From Leucosporidium creatinivorum (lineage: Eukaryota > Basidiomycota > Microbotryomycetes > Leucosporidiales > Leucosporidiaceae): DNA of 64,000 nucleotides. The stretch covers positions 186,001 to 250,000 of the forward strand of contig BCKL01000004.1 in the NCBI GenBank assembly GCA_001600635.1. The letters run 5' to 3'. Shown here one piece after another: positions 54,451 to 64,000 of this stretch. Numbering within the stretch: the stretch's first letter is position 1; each line of letters begins with the position of its first letter. The position numbers and the translations under genes are program-made. Under the pieces are notes generated by a model. That model was not told the origin of the DNA, did not search any database, and worked only from the letters and a program-made list of their open reading frames with translations.

Positions 54451-56048
54451 ATGGCGGGGCTCGCTTCCATCTCGTCCTTCTCGTCGCTGTACGACTTGGT
54501 TTCCTCCCCTCTACGCCCTTCCTCCCCCGTCGACTACAGCCCGGTCGAGCCCCCTCACTACGCAGCCGAAGACCGCCTCGTACACCAGCACAGCTCGTCG
54601 GAGGAGCACAGCACCCCTCGTCAAGCACTACAGCGCCTCCACTCCAACCCCAGCTCGCCTCTCGCGCATGCGCAGGAGCCCGAGCTGCAGCTCACGGCGG
54701 AGTGCCAGTCCTGTGGGAGCGCCGTCGTGATGAAGATGCCGAGCTGGCTGTCGAGCATGAATAGGACCAAGATTGAGTACGAGCAGGTTATGTGGGAGGC
54801 GCAGATGGCGAGGCAGGCCTGCAATCACGAGCAGGTCGCGCCGTCGAGGAGGGACCGAGTCGTCGCTTTCGCCGTTGGGGGAGCCAAGGCCTTCAGGGAG
54901 TCGCCGGTGAGTCGCTGCGGCTCAAATTGTAGGCATTGCAGTAGCTGACCTGTGCTCGTCGAACAGCTCCCGGGACTTCTACTCCTCATGGTCAAGACCC
55001 TCATCGCCCTCGCCTTCTACCTCGATCAACGATTCGCTTTGCGCGAACGTAGCATGAGAGTCTTCTGGAGCATCATCGCCGACTTGCAGTACGTCGAGAA
55101 GGAAACGGGCATGATGCGTCAGTCGGGCGAGACGATTGGAGAGTGGCTCTCGGTCTTTTGGTGAGCGCCTTTCGTCGCCGAGACTCGACTCGTATACGGA
55201 GGCTGACTGCCATACGACTCACAGGGAAGCGTTCGTCAAAGGAGCTATCGGTGAGTCGACCCGTTGGCGCTTAAGAGCTCGCCGAGTCCTCGCTGACTGC
55301 CGTCTCGCACTTCGCAGCCCTCGCCAACCCCGACGTCCCCATGCGCCCCGGCCAGTTCGACCGGCGAGGACCTACACCTCACCGCAACGCCACCAGCCAC
55401 GCTCCTCCCAGCTCCTACGACCATGACTCGCACTACGCGCATCAGAACTCGTTCCCCTTCCCTTCCTCGGCGATGCCGTTTGAATACGCCACGCTTCGCT
55501 CTTACCCCGCTTCACCTCCCAACCTGCGCCAGTACAGCACATCTTCAACCTCGACTACCCATTCGTCCTCCTCTTCCTCTTACCTCCAACAGCCCTTCGC
55601 CTACCAGTCTCAATCTCGCGGACATCACGTTCCCCTCACGCCCGACGAATCCGACGGCGACGACGAAGGCGCCAGCGACTACCTCGACCAAGATTCTAGC
55701 GCTTCGAGCGCCAACACCACCATGCCCGGCCACTCATACACCTCGTCGCCGAAGAAGAGGAGGACGCTCCGCCGCATGGCGAACTCGGTCCCTTCCTTCC
55801 ACCTCGGCACGAGCGATCAGACGAGCAGTCGCTCGTCGGGCAACTTCTCACCTGGAGAATATGCTAGTCCTACGGCTGCAGGACGGCCTCGCATGCCGAG
55901 GCAGAGGAGCAGGAGTGGTCCAGACGAGTCGAGCTCGGCGGGGTCGGCGAGGAGGGCGGGAGAGAGCTTGCAGGTGCCGGCTGGGGGGCAGGGGAGGGGC
56001 GGATGGATGGCTCAGACGGTGGCGGGCGTTGTAAGTAGGGTGCTGTAG
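54451..56048 (+). CDS. Unrecognised protein with one membrane segment and a long Ser-rich tail
   Basis: About four exons, starting MAGLASISSFSSLYDLVSS. A cytosolic N-terminus holds a Cys pair (ECQSCGS), then MPSWLSSMNRTKIEYEQVMW. After the first intron comes a hydrophobic helix (LPGLLLLMVKTLIALAFYL), followed by QRFALRERSMRVFWSIIADL. The C-terminal 230 residues are Ser/Pro/Tyr-rich and probably disordered, with a basic patch SPKKRRTLRRMANS that could act as a nuclear-localisation or phosphoregulated site. No family was recognised. The stop is TAG at 56048. Confidence 0.75.
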
Positions 56049-56495
56049 ATGCACTGGTGTCCAGCAGATAGAAACTCGGCGCAGATACCCCTCACTTTCG
56101 TAACTCTGTGCTTTGCTTGTAGGCGGGTCGGTCATAGGGAGGCTTACCTAGCAGTAGTGTAGCTCTCTCGACGATTAGCTCGCTGTTGATATATACTTAC
56201 GAATAGCCTGACTCGACTTGACCCGACTCGACTTCGCAGCGAGAGGCCCGAGCTCGGACTTGGTGAGCTCAGAAAGTCGGCTCCACGCTCCTTTGTCTCC
56301 TTCGTTCTTTGCTGCTCGTTTCTGGTCACACTCTACGCGCTTTTCGACTACTAGGAGCTACTCGTATCCCTACAGCACTCGACTAGCTGTTACCCAGCAC
56401 AACCTCCACGCGATCTCGTCCTTCCGCCGCGTTCTCCTCCTCAAGCTCGACTCTCGCTTCACTCGCAGCTCTGAGCTAGCACAGATAGCTTCAAT
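56049..56495. other. Promoter region of the phosducin-like gene
   Basis: A 447-bp region with an ATATATACTTACG stretch near 56189-56201 and CT-rich DNA from 56280. No gene was seen. Confidence 0.45.
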
Positions 56496-57599
56496 ATGGT
56501 AAGTAGGATGTCTTGATTATGTTGCTGCTGCCAAGCGAGCTCAAGTACAGCGCTGACGTCGCTCTCCTTCCGCGCAGCCCGCCCTCGACTACAACGCCGA
56601 CACCGAGTTCAATGACGCCCTGCGCAAGCACGGCATCATCCCCGAGAAGGAAGCTGGCTCTCGCTCCCCCTCCCCCGTCCTTCCTCCCGCTTCTCCCACC
56701 CTCTCCGACCTCGACCTCGATGACCTCGACTTGAACAAGGATGATGCCGTCTCTCGCGATGTGTTGGAGAAGTACAGGGAGGAGAGGATCGCCAAGATGA
56801 AGGTGCAGGAGAATAACAAGAAGTTTGGGAGGGTGTACCCCATTGGCAAGGTGGATTATACGAGGGAGGTCACGGAGGCGAGTAATCAGGAGCTGGAGGG
56901 AGAGCCGGAGGGGTATGGGACTGGTGTGGTGTGCGTGTTGTACAAGGATTAGTGAGTGCTTTCTCTTCGAGCTCGCTGCAGAGCTTCAGGCGGACTCGGA
57001 GGCGTATCTCGGCGCTTCTTGGTTGACTCCCTCGCTCGCAGCCTACCCGAATGCAAGATCCTCATGCCCATTCTCAACCAACTGGCACAACTCTACCCCT
57101 CTTCCAAGTTCGTCTCCATCATATCGGACCACTGCATCGAGAACTACCCCGACAAGAACTGCCCGACGATGATCATCTACCGCAAGGGTCAGATGATGGG
57201 TCAGATTGTCGGTATGGGATCCATGGGAGGAGATAAGGCCAAGCTCATTGGTGAGTTGCTGTTCTGCGCTTCTACGAGACCTCACGCTCGCTCGAAGCTG
57301 ACCTCGGCCCTCCCTCTCCCCTCGCAGACGTCGAGCGCATCCTCTTCGCCTTCCGCGGCATCGACTTCCACCTCAAAGTAGGCTACGGCGAGCGATCACA
57401 GTACTCGTCCAAATCCGACGCTGCTGCACCATTAAGCAAGGGCTCAGCAGCGACCTCGGCGGGCGGTGGGGAGGAGAGGAAGGAGGACAGCGATGAGGAT
57501 AGTGATGAGGACCAGACTTTTGTAGGGGGCGGACGGAAGACGGGCATTAGGCAGACGAGGAGACAGGTCGATAGTGATGATGATGACTTTGATCTGTAA
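56496..57599 (+). CDS. PLP2: Phosducin-like protein (PLP2 type)
   Basis: The first exon is only the ATG (56496-56498). The intron starts with the next base, and exon 2 begins at 56578 with PALDYNADTEFNDALRKHGI. The family signatures are the helical N-domain (DDAVSRDVLEKYREERIAKM), FGRVYPIGKVDYTREVTEAS, GTGVVCVLYKD joined to LPECKILMPILNQLA, SSKFVSIISDHCIENYPDKN, the thioredoxin-fold CPTMIIYRKGQMMGQIVGMG, and VERILF. The acidic tail ends DSDDDDFDL. PLP2-type proteins assist CCT chaperonin folding of actin, tubulin and G-protein subunits. All splice phases fit. Confidence 0.92.
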
Positions 57600-57846
57600 G
57601 CAGACGAGCCTTAGACTTTAACGAGCTCGGCGGAGTTGGGCAGTGCGAAAGAGAGCGCGGGAAGCGGCGTGACTCTTAAAGTAACCGTGGATGGACTTCG
57701 CTGAACTTCTGAGCTTGCTGTTGAGGCGCCTACGTAGCCGCTCGACTCGCAGGGCTCCGGCAGACTAGAAGCTAGAGGGCGCGCCATTTCAGAGGCCTTG
57801 TCCACCTCCAGCTCGCTCCTTTACCAGACGCAGGCTCACTCGGCTA

Positions 57847-57854
57847 CATATAAG
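57847..57854 (+). promoter_or_regulatory. TATA-like element
   Basis: The sequence CATATAAG lies about 30 bp before the start codon at 57884. It is one of the few clear TATA-like elements in this GC-rich window. The very short distance implies a leader of only a few bases, unless initiation is elsewhere. Confidence 0.4.
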
Positions 57855-57883
57855 CCTTCTGTCGAGCTTTCTTCGAGCAAGCG

Positions 57884-58560
57884 ATGCTTCCCACGCCATC
57901 CATGGACGACGACTCATCTACCTGGGCCGCTCCCCCCAGACCGACTTCTGCAGCCGCTCATTCCACTTTATCGATAGCAGGCTCGAGCTCTTCAAGCTTT
58001 CAAGGCACATCTGAGGCTGCCGTCTCCTCGACTGAACAGCAGTCAGCATCGGAGGCAGGAAAGGAGGACTGGAAGCTGGACATAGAGCGCTTCGTGGCCG
58101 CCGCAACAGAAGCGGCTCGGCTCGCTGATCTCGTTCTTAGAGATGAGCACACATAGTAGGCCTACATCGCGAGATGCGATGGCGTCTCGTCAAGCCGGCG
58201 ACGCTGACGCCTTGCTCGTAGCCCGGAAGCCTACGCTTGGTTGAACCACGACCATCGCACTGTCTATAGCGCATTGCAAGACTTCGTGATGGACAATAAG
58301 GAGAAGGGGATCATCGTATCCGGAACCACGATCCTCGCGCGCATGTGCAGTCAACTCGAAGTGAGTTCTGACTGTTCTCGGCGGTCGGCATCCGGGGCAA
58401 ACAGCTGTCGGTGACCTCGGTCCGTGCACCGCTGACATGAGCTTATCTGGAGCAGACCACATGTTCCCCTCCGCCGCCTCCTCCTCCGCCTCGTCTTCGA
58501 CCACGCGAGGTCAAGCAGCCGGTCTCCTTGCTCGAGCAGGTCCTTCGCACCAGTCGATAG
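57884..58560 (+). CDS. Small hypothetical protein
   Basis: Three exons give MLPTPSMDDDSSTWAAPPRP, a Ser/Ala-rich section, then EDWKLDIERFVAAATEAARL. Across an intron, where TAC is rebuilt, follow SPEAYAWLNHDHRTVY, LQDFVMDNKEKGIIVSGTT and LARMCSQLE. The last exon has a seven-proline run and ends LLEQVLRTSR. The helix-rich middle could be a small folded domain, but no family was recognised. The alternation of good splice signals with continuous frame supports a real gene. Confidence 0.6.
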
Positions 58561-58714
58561 GCGTCCAGGGTGCAGAGAAGGCGAGATGTAGTTCCGACAT
58601 GATGGAAGATGGACGAGTAGCTTGCGTGCACAGCTGTGGCGAACTTGTAAGACCTGCTCAGAAGCCTGCGTGACGAGAGGAGATGACGGTCAGCTCGGCG
58701 CTCTCTGCTCTACT

Positions 58715-60308
58715 CTACGACCCGTCTTCCCCTCCTTCAAAACCTCAAAAGGCATAGCGAGGTAGAGTGAGAGTCAAACTCACCATACTTGTTACCCGCA
58801 TTCCTCCTATTGGCCCTACCCTGCGCCAGTCGCTCCTCCAGCTCGGCGCGGTTCTCGACGGCGTCGGCGAGGAGGGCGGAGAGCTGGCCTCGTGCCTTTG
58901 CGCGTCCGCCGCCAACTTTGGGGCCCTGGTGGGTGGTAGAGTTGAGGTAGGAGTGTGGATGAGGCGGGAGATGGGCGGTGAGGCGAGGGAGGGATGAGCG
59001 AGTTGATGGAGCCGCGGGAGGGCGGAGGCGAGGAAATCGCGATAGAGGGATGCGTAGAGGGCGAGCAGGGTCAATGTAGTTCAACAGTGTCGAGACAAGA
59101 TCAAGACGACCACTCACCACCTTCAACTTGGTCAACGCCGCCGCCTTCTCCGCCTCCCTCTCCTTCTCGCTCAACTGGCCCGGCTTGCCATCGCTCCTCA
59201 ACTGCTCCGGCCTATTACTCCAAGCCTCCCTCGCCCTCTGCACCTCGTCCAGATCCTGCATCCCGCCGTGCATCGCCACCTCGGCAGCATCAAAGCCCTT
59301 CGGCGCAGCTTGTTGAGAGGAGGAGGACATGGACGCGACCCAGGCTTCGTACGCTTCTTGCGAGGTGGCGACCCATTCGCCCGAGGGGAGTTGGGTGAAG
59401 CCCGGGTAGGGGTCGGAGGCTGTAGGTTGCTTGGAGGTGGGAGCGGATGGAGGAGGGGCGGCGAGCGTTGGAGCGGACGAGATGAGGGGCTTGGAAGAGA
59501 GCGAGGGCTTCTTGCTGGTCGAAGGGGGGGATGGTGCGGAAGTGACGGATCCTGTTAGAGATGCGAGATGACTCGAGTTAGCACGATTCAGCGGCGAGGA
59601 GAGCTCAGCCGAGCCGAACGTACCGAGTCCGAAGAAGTCCACCTCTGGCTCTGCTGGCTCGACGGCGGGTGCTGCATTCATCAACTTGGCTCCAGCCGCA
59701 GGCGCCTTGCCCTTTCCTTTGCTGAGCGAGTAGGGAACGAACGCCGGTCCAGCTGGCGCGGCGGGCTTCGACTCGCCATCGCCGTCCTCGGTGCTCGATC
59801 CTCCCACAGCAGCAGCTCCAGCGACGCTACTCGCACTCCCAGCCCCTCCCAGCGCCTTCTCCAGCTTGACCGCCACGCTCTCGTGCTTCGGCTTGGGCAG
59901 CAGCGCCGCCAACCCGCTCAACCCGCCTCCGCTCCCTCCGCCGAGCTTGAGCTTCTTCTTGGCCGGTCCTTCTCCGACGCCATCATCTGCATCTCCATCT
60001 GCTCCTGCTGCGCTGCCACTAGCTCCCGGCATCGGCAAGTCCAGCACCATCCTCAGCGGTCCTTTGGCTTTCTTGCTCTTGGGCGCTGGTTTCGGCGCCG
60101 CTGGACCGGGAGCTGATGAGGTGGAAGTCAAGAGAGGTGGTAGCTCCATTGCTGAGGAGGATGCGGCGGATTTGGGAGCAGGGAGGTTGAGGAAGGAGGA
60201 TGACGAGGGAGTTGGCTTGGTTGAAGCGGCGACGGCGGCGGGAGCTGTAGGTTGATCTCCTCCATTGTCCGAATCGGAATCTGATCCGTAATCGACCAAG
60301 CCGAGCAT
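58715..60308 (-). CDS. PRCC-like protein
   Basis: The start MLGLVDYGSDSDSDNGGDQ is the acidic opening typical of PRCC homologues. A Pro/Ala/Ser-rich disordered region follows, with VDFFGLG near the first intron. After it come DPYPGFTQLPSGEWVATSQE and EVAMHGGMQDLDEVQRAREA. The C-terminal segment QLSALLADAVENRAELEERL, NRRNAGNKYG and GFEGGEDGS fits the conserved PRCC end, whose last helix closes with a KYGF motif, here rebuilt across a final intron. Human PRCC is a nuclear, spliceosome-associated protein and MAD2B partner. It is divergent from the P5C-reductase gene across 154 bp. Confidence 0.8.
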
Positions 60309-60462
60309 TTCTGTAGCGAGTTGTGAATTGAGTCGAGACGTGGGCGGATCCAAGAGAGGAAGCGGAGTCAACTCTCGCAGGTCTCCCTCCCGCCGTGTCC
60401 TGCTCGTTCATTCGTTTCAGCCCGTTCGACCGTCCAATCAGCTACAGCTTCACTTCGCTACA
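60309..60462. promoter_or_regulatory. Compact divergent promoter, PRCC-like / P5C reductase
   Basis: 154 bp separate the two start codons, so both transcription units share this region. Confidence 0.6.
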
Positions 60463-62340
60463 ATGCCTTACCAACTGTGCATTCTCGGCTGCGGTACAAT
60501 GGGAGTCGCCGTCCTTTCAGGCGTGCTCGACAACCTTCGAGCGCCCAACCCGCCCCAGGAGCACGACGAGGACTCGGCGCCGTCTACGCCCATGGGCAGC
60601 ATGATCCTTGAAGCTACCCCTGATTCCTTGCCCAACAGGTGAGTTGCTGCAGCCAGTTTAGCGCCAGAGCAAGGGGGATCGCGGGAGGGGAAGGGCGATA
60701 AGCAGTGGAGCTGCTATTGAGCTACATAGGCGCATAGTCGATGTGCTGCAGCATTCCCACGCATTCAGGCTACCTCCCCTACCATCTTACCACCTCCCTA
60801 TCTCACTTCGCTGACTTTCGGCTCCGCTTCTCCCCTCCCTCGCCCCACTCGCCGACCCTTACTTGCTTACGATCAAAAGATTCATCGCCACCGTCAACCG
60901 CCTCGAGACGGTCAAGAAGCTCAGGCGTACCTTCAGCGACCTGGGAGGACTCGGCCCCACCGTCCAAGTGAGGCAGGCCGCCGAGAATGTCAAGTCGGTC
61001 GCCGAGTCGGATGTCATCCTGCTCTGGTGAGGCTTCAGCTTCCTTCTTTCCTCACGACCTCATCCTGACGATATCGTGCGTGTACTCACGGACTCCCGCC
61101 TCCTCATCACAGCTGCAAGCCCCAACTCGCCGCCCTCCTTCTCCTCGCTCCCGGCATGGCCGAAGCTCTCGAGGGCAAGCTGCTCATCTCCATCCTCGCG
61201 GGAACAACCATCTCGATGATGAGGGAGTGGGTGCCAGCCAGCTGCACCGTAGTCAGGAGCATGCCCAACACGCCTAGCAAGGTTCGTCTTTCTCCCTTCG
61301 CCCAGCCCGTCACTCCTCCTTCAAATCTGCTTCCTCGCCGTTCACCGCCCTTCGCGCCACGCTCCGACGTTGGTGCGCTCGGCTCATCGCGCTGACCTCA
61401 CTCCTACTCCCCCTCTCCCCGTCACAGATCCGCGAAGGCATGACCGTCCTCTCCACCCTCCCTCCCAGCGACCCCACAACGCCCCTCAACCGCGACATCC
61501 TCATGGCCCTCTTCAACCCTCTGGGCAAATGTCGGTTCATGGATGAGAAGGTGAGGCGCTGCCTTCGCTTAGTATGACTGGCATCGGCTGCAGGGCGGAG
61601 AGGCGACTGCTCGTCTTCGGCGATGGGCAAGATCGCTTCGCAACGTCGCGCTCGCATCTCGAACTCTGCTGACAGCTCTTCTCCGCTCCACTTCTTACCA
61701 CTCGACCATCCATCCTCCATCTCCACGAAACTACCACACAACAGCACTTCGACGCCGTTACCGCCGTCTGCGGATCCGGCCCCGCCTTCGTCTGCCTCGT
61801 CCTCGAAGCCATGGCCGATGGAGGAGTCATGATGGGATTGCCTAGAAGTGAGGCTGTCGAGTTGGCTGCGCAGAGTGAGTATCGAGAGCTCTTTTGGCGA
61901 GGATGAGACGAACCGCGAGAGGGGGGCTGACCGCTTCTACCGACGACAGCTATGCAAGGTGCTGCACGGATGGTGCTGCAGACGGGCATTCACCCTGCTG
62001 CGCTGAAAGACAGTGTGACCAGTGCGTATTCGACCTTCTTGCTCCGATCCGCGTCGACTCGGCGCTGATCTCCATCTCCCTCACACTTCCCTCACTTCGC
62101 CATCCACCCCTCGCTCCTCACTCTCACCAACTTGGCTCGCACCCATCGCCTCTCACTGCTCATACTCCCCCCAACTCCCGTCGTCCTCGCCTCGCAGCCC
62201 CTGGAGGCTGCACCATCGCCGGTCTGCTCGCCCTCGAGGACGGCCGAGTACGCTCCACCGTTGCCCGATGCATTCAGGCTACTACTTTGCACGCGGCGGG
62301 ATTGGGAAAGAGCGCGCCGAGTCCTGTTATCAAGGACTGA
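60463..62340 (+). CDS. PRO3: Pyrroline-5-carboxylate reductase
   Basis: About eight exons. The NAD(P)H-binding N-terminus is [18 protein letters not shown]. Then come [31 protein letters not shown] / [17 protein letters not shown] and [11 protein letters not shown]. The signature loop follows: [29 protein letters not shown] and [16 protein letters not shown], then [17 protein letters not shown]. The enzyme catalyses the last step of proline synthesis in the cytosol. One intron at about 62024-62205 is longer than most in the gene, and GGV within the signature matches the family. The stop is TGA at 62340. Confidence 0.95.
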
Positions 62341-62444
62341 GGTGCTGGAGAGGGACGAGCGTGAGGAGATGGGGAAGGGGCAGCGAGTTGAAAGGAGGGG
62401 TGCTGTAGCACCGCAGTCGTACAGTTAAAAAGCTTATATTGATG

Positions 62445-63861
62445 TCATTCTCGAGCTAGCAAACTACGCCACCCTTTCTTCTTCTCTTCCACGACGAACT
62501 CCCTCGCCCGATCCTGCTTGGCTTTCTCCTCCGCTCTCTCGAGCTCATCACACGTCTCCCAAAACCGCCGCCTATACACCAACATCTGCGCGGGCCAAGG
62601 CGTCCCTTGCTCCTCGAACGCGAGCTCCACCTGTCTCCCTCGACACGCCTCCACCAAGCGCCGAAACTATGGCTCGGCCCCATTGTCCTGCCTGATGCGC
62701 CGAGAGAGGAAGACCGTCTTGAGCAGCCGCGTGACTGGGAGGCTCTCCTCTAGCGCTTCGGTAAGAGCTATAAGGGTGTACTTGACATAGGAGTTGGCTG
62801 CTGGCGAGTACCACTGCTCGAGCGAGCGCAGGCGAAGGACGACGAGAGGGGAGGTCGAGGTCTTGAGCGTGTGTCGCTTCGGGTCGAGATCGGGGTTCTC
62901 TTCCTCGTATGCGTCCCAGGCGTCCTTTTTGATCCCGAGATCGAGGACTTGCAGCGTAGACAGCGCGAAGATGTCGCCGTGGTATCGGCGCGCGTCAAAG
63001 TCGAGTTGGAGGTAGCGGAGGCCTTCGAAGATGGAGACAGGGGCAGGAGGGTGCCATAGGGTAGGGAGAGGGACTATATTGTCGCCCGAGCGGAGGTAGG
63101 ATATCCCTCGGAGGTTGGTATAGCTGTTGGGAGTGATGAACCGAGCTTTCCTCTCTCGGCGGGCCACCCAAACGCCGACATCGAGCCAGTCCATCCGCCG
63201 GAGACATTGAGCATACCGCCAGTCGAGGATAGCTGGCCCTAGAATCATGGTACCTTCGCTCACGCTGTAGTGGTATACGTCTGCAAGTGGAGCAATCAGC
63301 TCGCTCGGCTTTGGTCGACGTCGCCATCAGTTCCACTCACTTTGCGCCCCAAGCAACGGCGACCACATTCCTTTGCATCCCCCTCCATCTTTCAAGAATC
63401 GAAGTGATGCACAGCTGCGCAGGATAGTCGACACAGCCGTCGGAATTGTCCATCGCGGGCCAAAGGCGTTGCAAATCGTCAGATCTTGGACAAGATTGGC
63501 GAGGCGGCGGTTCCGCTTGACGGTATTGGTGAAAGATAAGAGCCGACTCCCGCTATCGAGGGTGACGGTGGTATAGAGTCGAGCCTGAGCCCAGCGAGCG
63601 ATCGGCGAGCAAGTGAGGCAGCAGGAGAGAAGAAGCGACTCGGCGCTAGTCTGCTGAGCTCGCCCTCGAATGGCGAGCTCTAGGGTGTCCAGTATGAGCT
63701 CGAGAGGTAGCCGAGCCGATGCGAGAGGGCTGGTGGTGAGGCAGTTGGTCAGCTCGAGAGTTCGGCAGATGGAGAGAGGGGGAAAGGGCTCACTCGAGTC
63801 GCTGTACACTTCTGGGTACTCGCAAGTACAGTAAAGCTCTCGTGTACCCTTTCAACCGCAT
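62445..63861 (-). CDS. F-box/LRR-like protein with an in-frame TAG
   Basis: The start MRLKGYTRALLYLRVPRSVQ at 63861 joins, through an intron ending about 63715, the F-box-like ARLPLELILDTLELAIRGR, then SCCLTCSPIARWAQARLY. A second intron leads to VYHYSVSEGT, followed by leucine-rich repeats (IFEGLRYLQLDFDARRYHG; LSTLQVLDLGIKKDAWD; LVVLRLRSLEQWY). A TAG at 62667-62669 follows QDNGAEP. The same frame continues for about 70 codons (FRRLVEACRGRQVELAFEEQ ... LLARE) to TGA at 62445, with no intron signals that would skip the TAG. The gene either ends at the TAG or has a recent nonsense change or sequencing error. F-box proteins recruit substrates to SCF ligases. Confidence 0.65.
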
Positions 63862-64000
63862 GTCGAGGAACGAGGCTGAGCGAGCAAAGTTTGTGGCGGG
63901 AGAGCAAGCCTCATTTCGACTTGCGAAGGCTCGAAGAGCCCTTTCGCCTCTCCTCCTCCGACGTCTCCCCTGCTTTTCGCTCGCTGCTTCTTCGGCTGCT

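Overview
The window reads as nuclear DNA of a GC-rich, intron-dense basidiomycetous yeast. The likeliest group is Pucciniomycotina, near the Rhodotorula/Sporobolomyces/Microbotryomycetes yeasts; this is inferred from gene style only. Almost every gene is broken by short introns, mostly about 50-170 nt. They have GTGAGT-like donors, a GCTGAC or GCTAAC branch site and a CAG acceptor. Exons were joined by hand from frame, splice motifs and family conservation, so coordinates of multi-exon genes are outer spans. No LTR element, virus-like element, CRISPR array, rRNA or tRNA was recognised. Three single N positions (18086, 28819, 28844) mark assembly uncertainty.

Region 1 (1-11.3 kb): the start of an F-box-like gene runs off the left edge. 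It is followed by an alpha/beta hydrolase, a short-chain dehydrogenase, a Zn2Cys6 regulator, a phytanoyl-CoA-dioxygenase-like enzyme and a Dal5-type MFS transporter, which together look like a small catabolic or specialised-metabolism cluster. Region 2 (11.6-31.4 kb): two related coiled-coil genes carry homologous promoters and leaders, and the same leader precedes the F-box-like gene at the left edge. The RNase P/MRP subunit POP7 has a 1.4-kb intron, and a decayed copy of the gene plus intron lies at about 28-30 kb. The region also holds mitochondrial IF-2, a secreted subtilisin, an F-box gene with a 5-bp frame break and mitochondrial SSB (RIM1).

Region 3 (31.9-39.1 kb): an unrecognised multi-pass membrane protein, a PhzF-family protein and an FBXO21-like F-box/YccV protein. 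Region 4 (39.4-46.3 kb): two TauD-family dioxygenases resembling fungal xanthine dioxygenase (XanA) flank a nearly identical 5-prime fragment of an NCS1 permease, and the complete permease follows. Together they look like a purine/nucleobase-use cluster with recent rearrangement.

Region 5 (46.5-64 kb): mostly housekeeping genes. These are cap-binding CBP20, a MYND-finger protein, a secreted CHRD protein, a Rossmann-fold protein, a membrane-anchored unknown, a phosducin-like protein, a small unknown, a PRCC-like protein, pyrroline-5-carboxylate reductase and an F-box/LRR-like gene with an in-frame stop. A 2.4-kb stretch at 52.05-54.45 kb holds no gene that can be defended.
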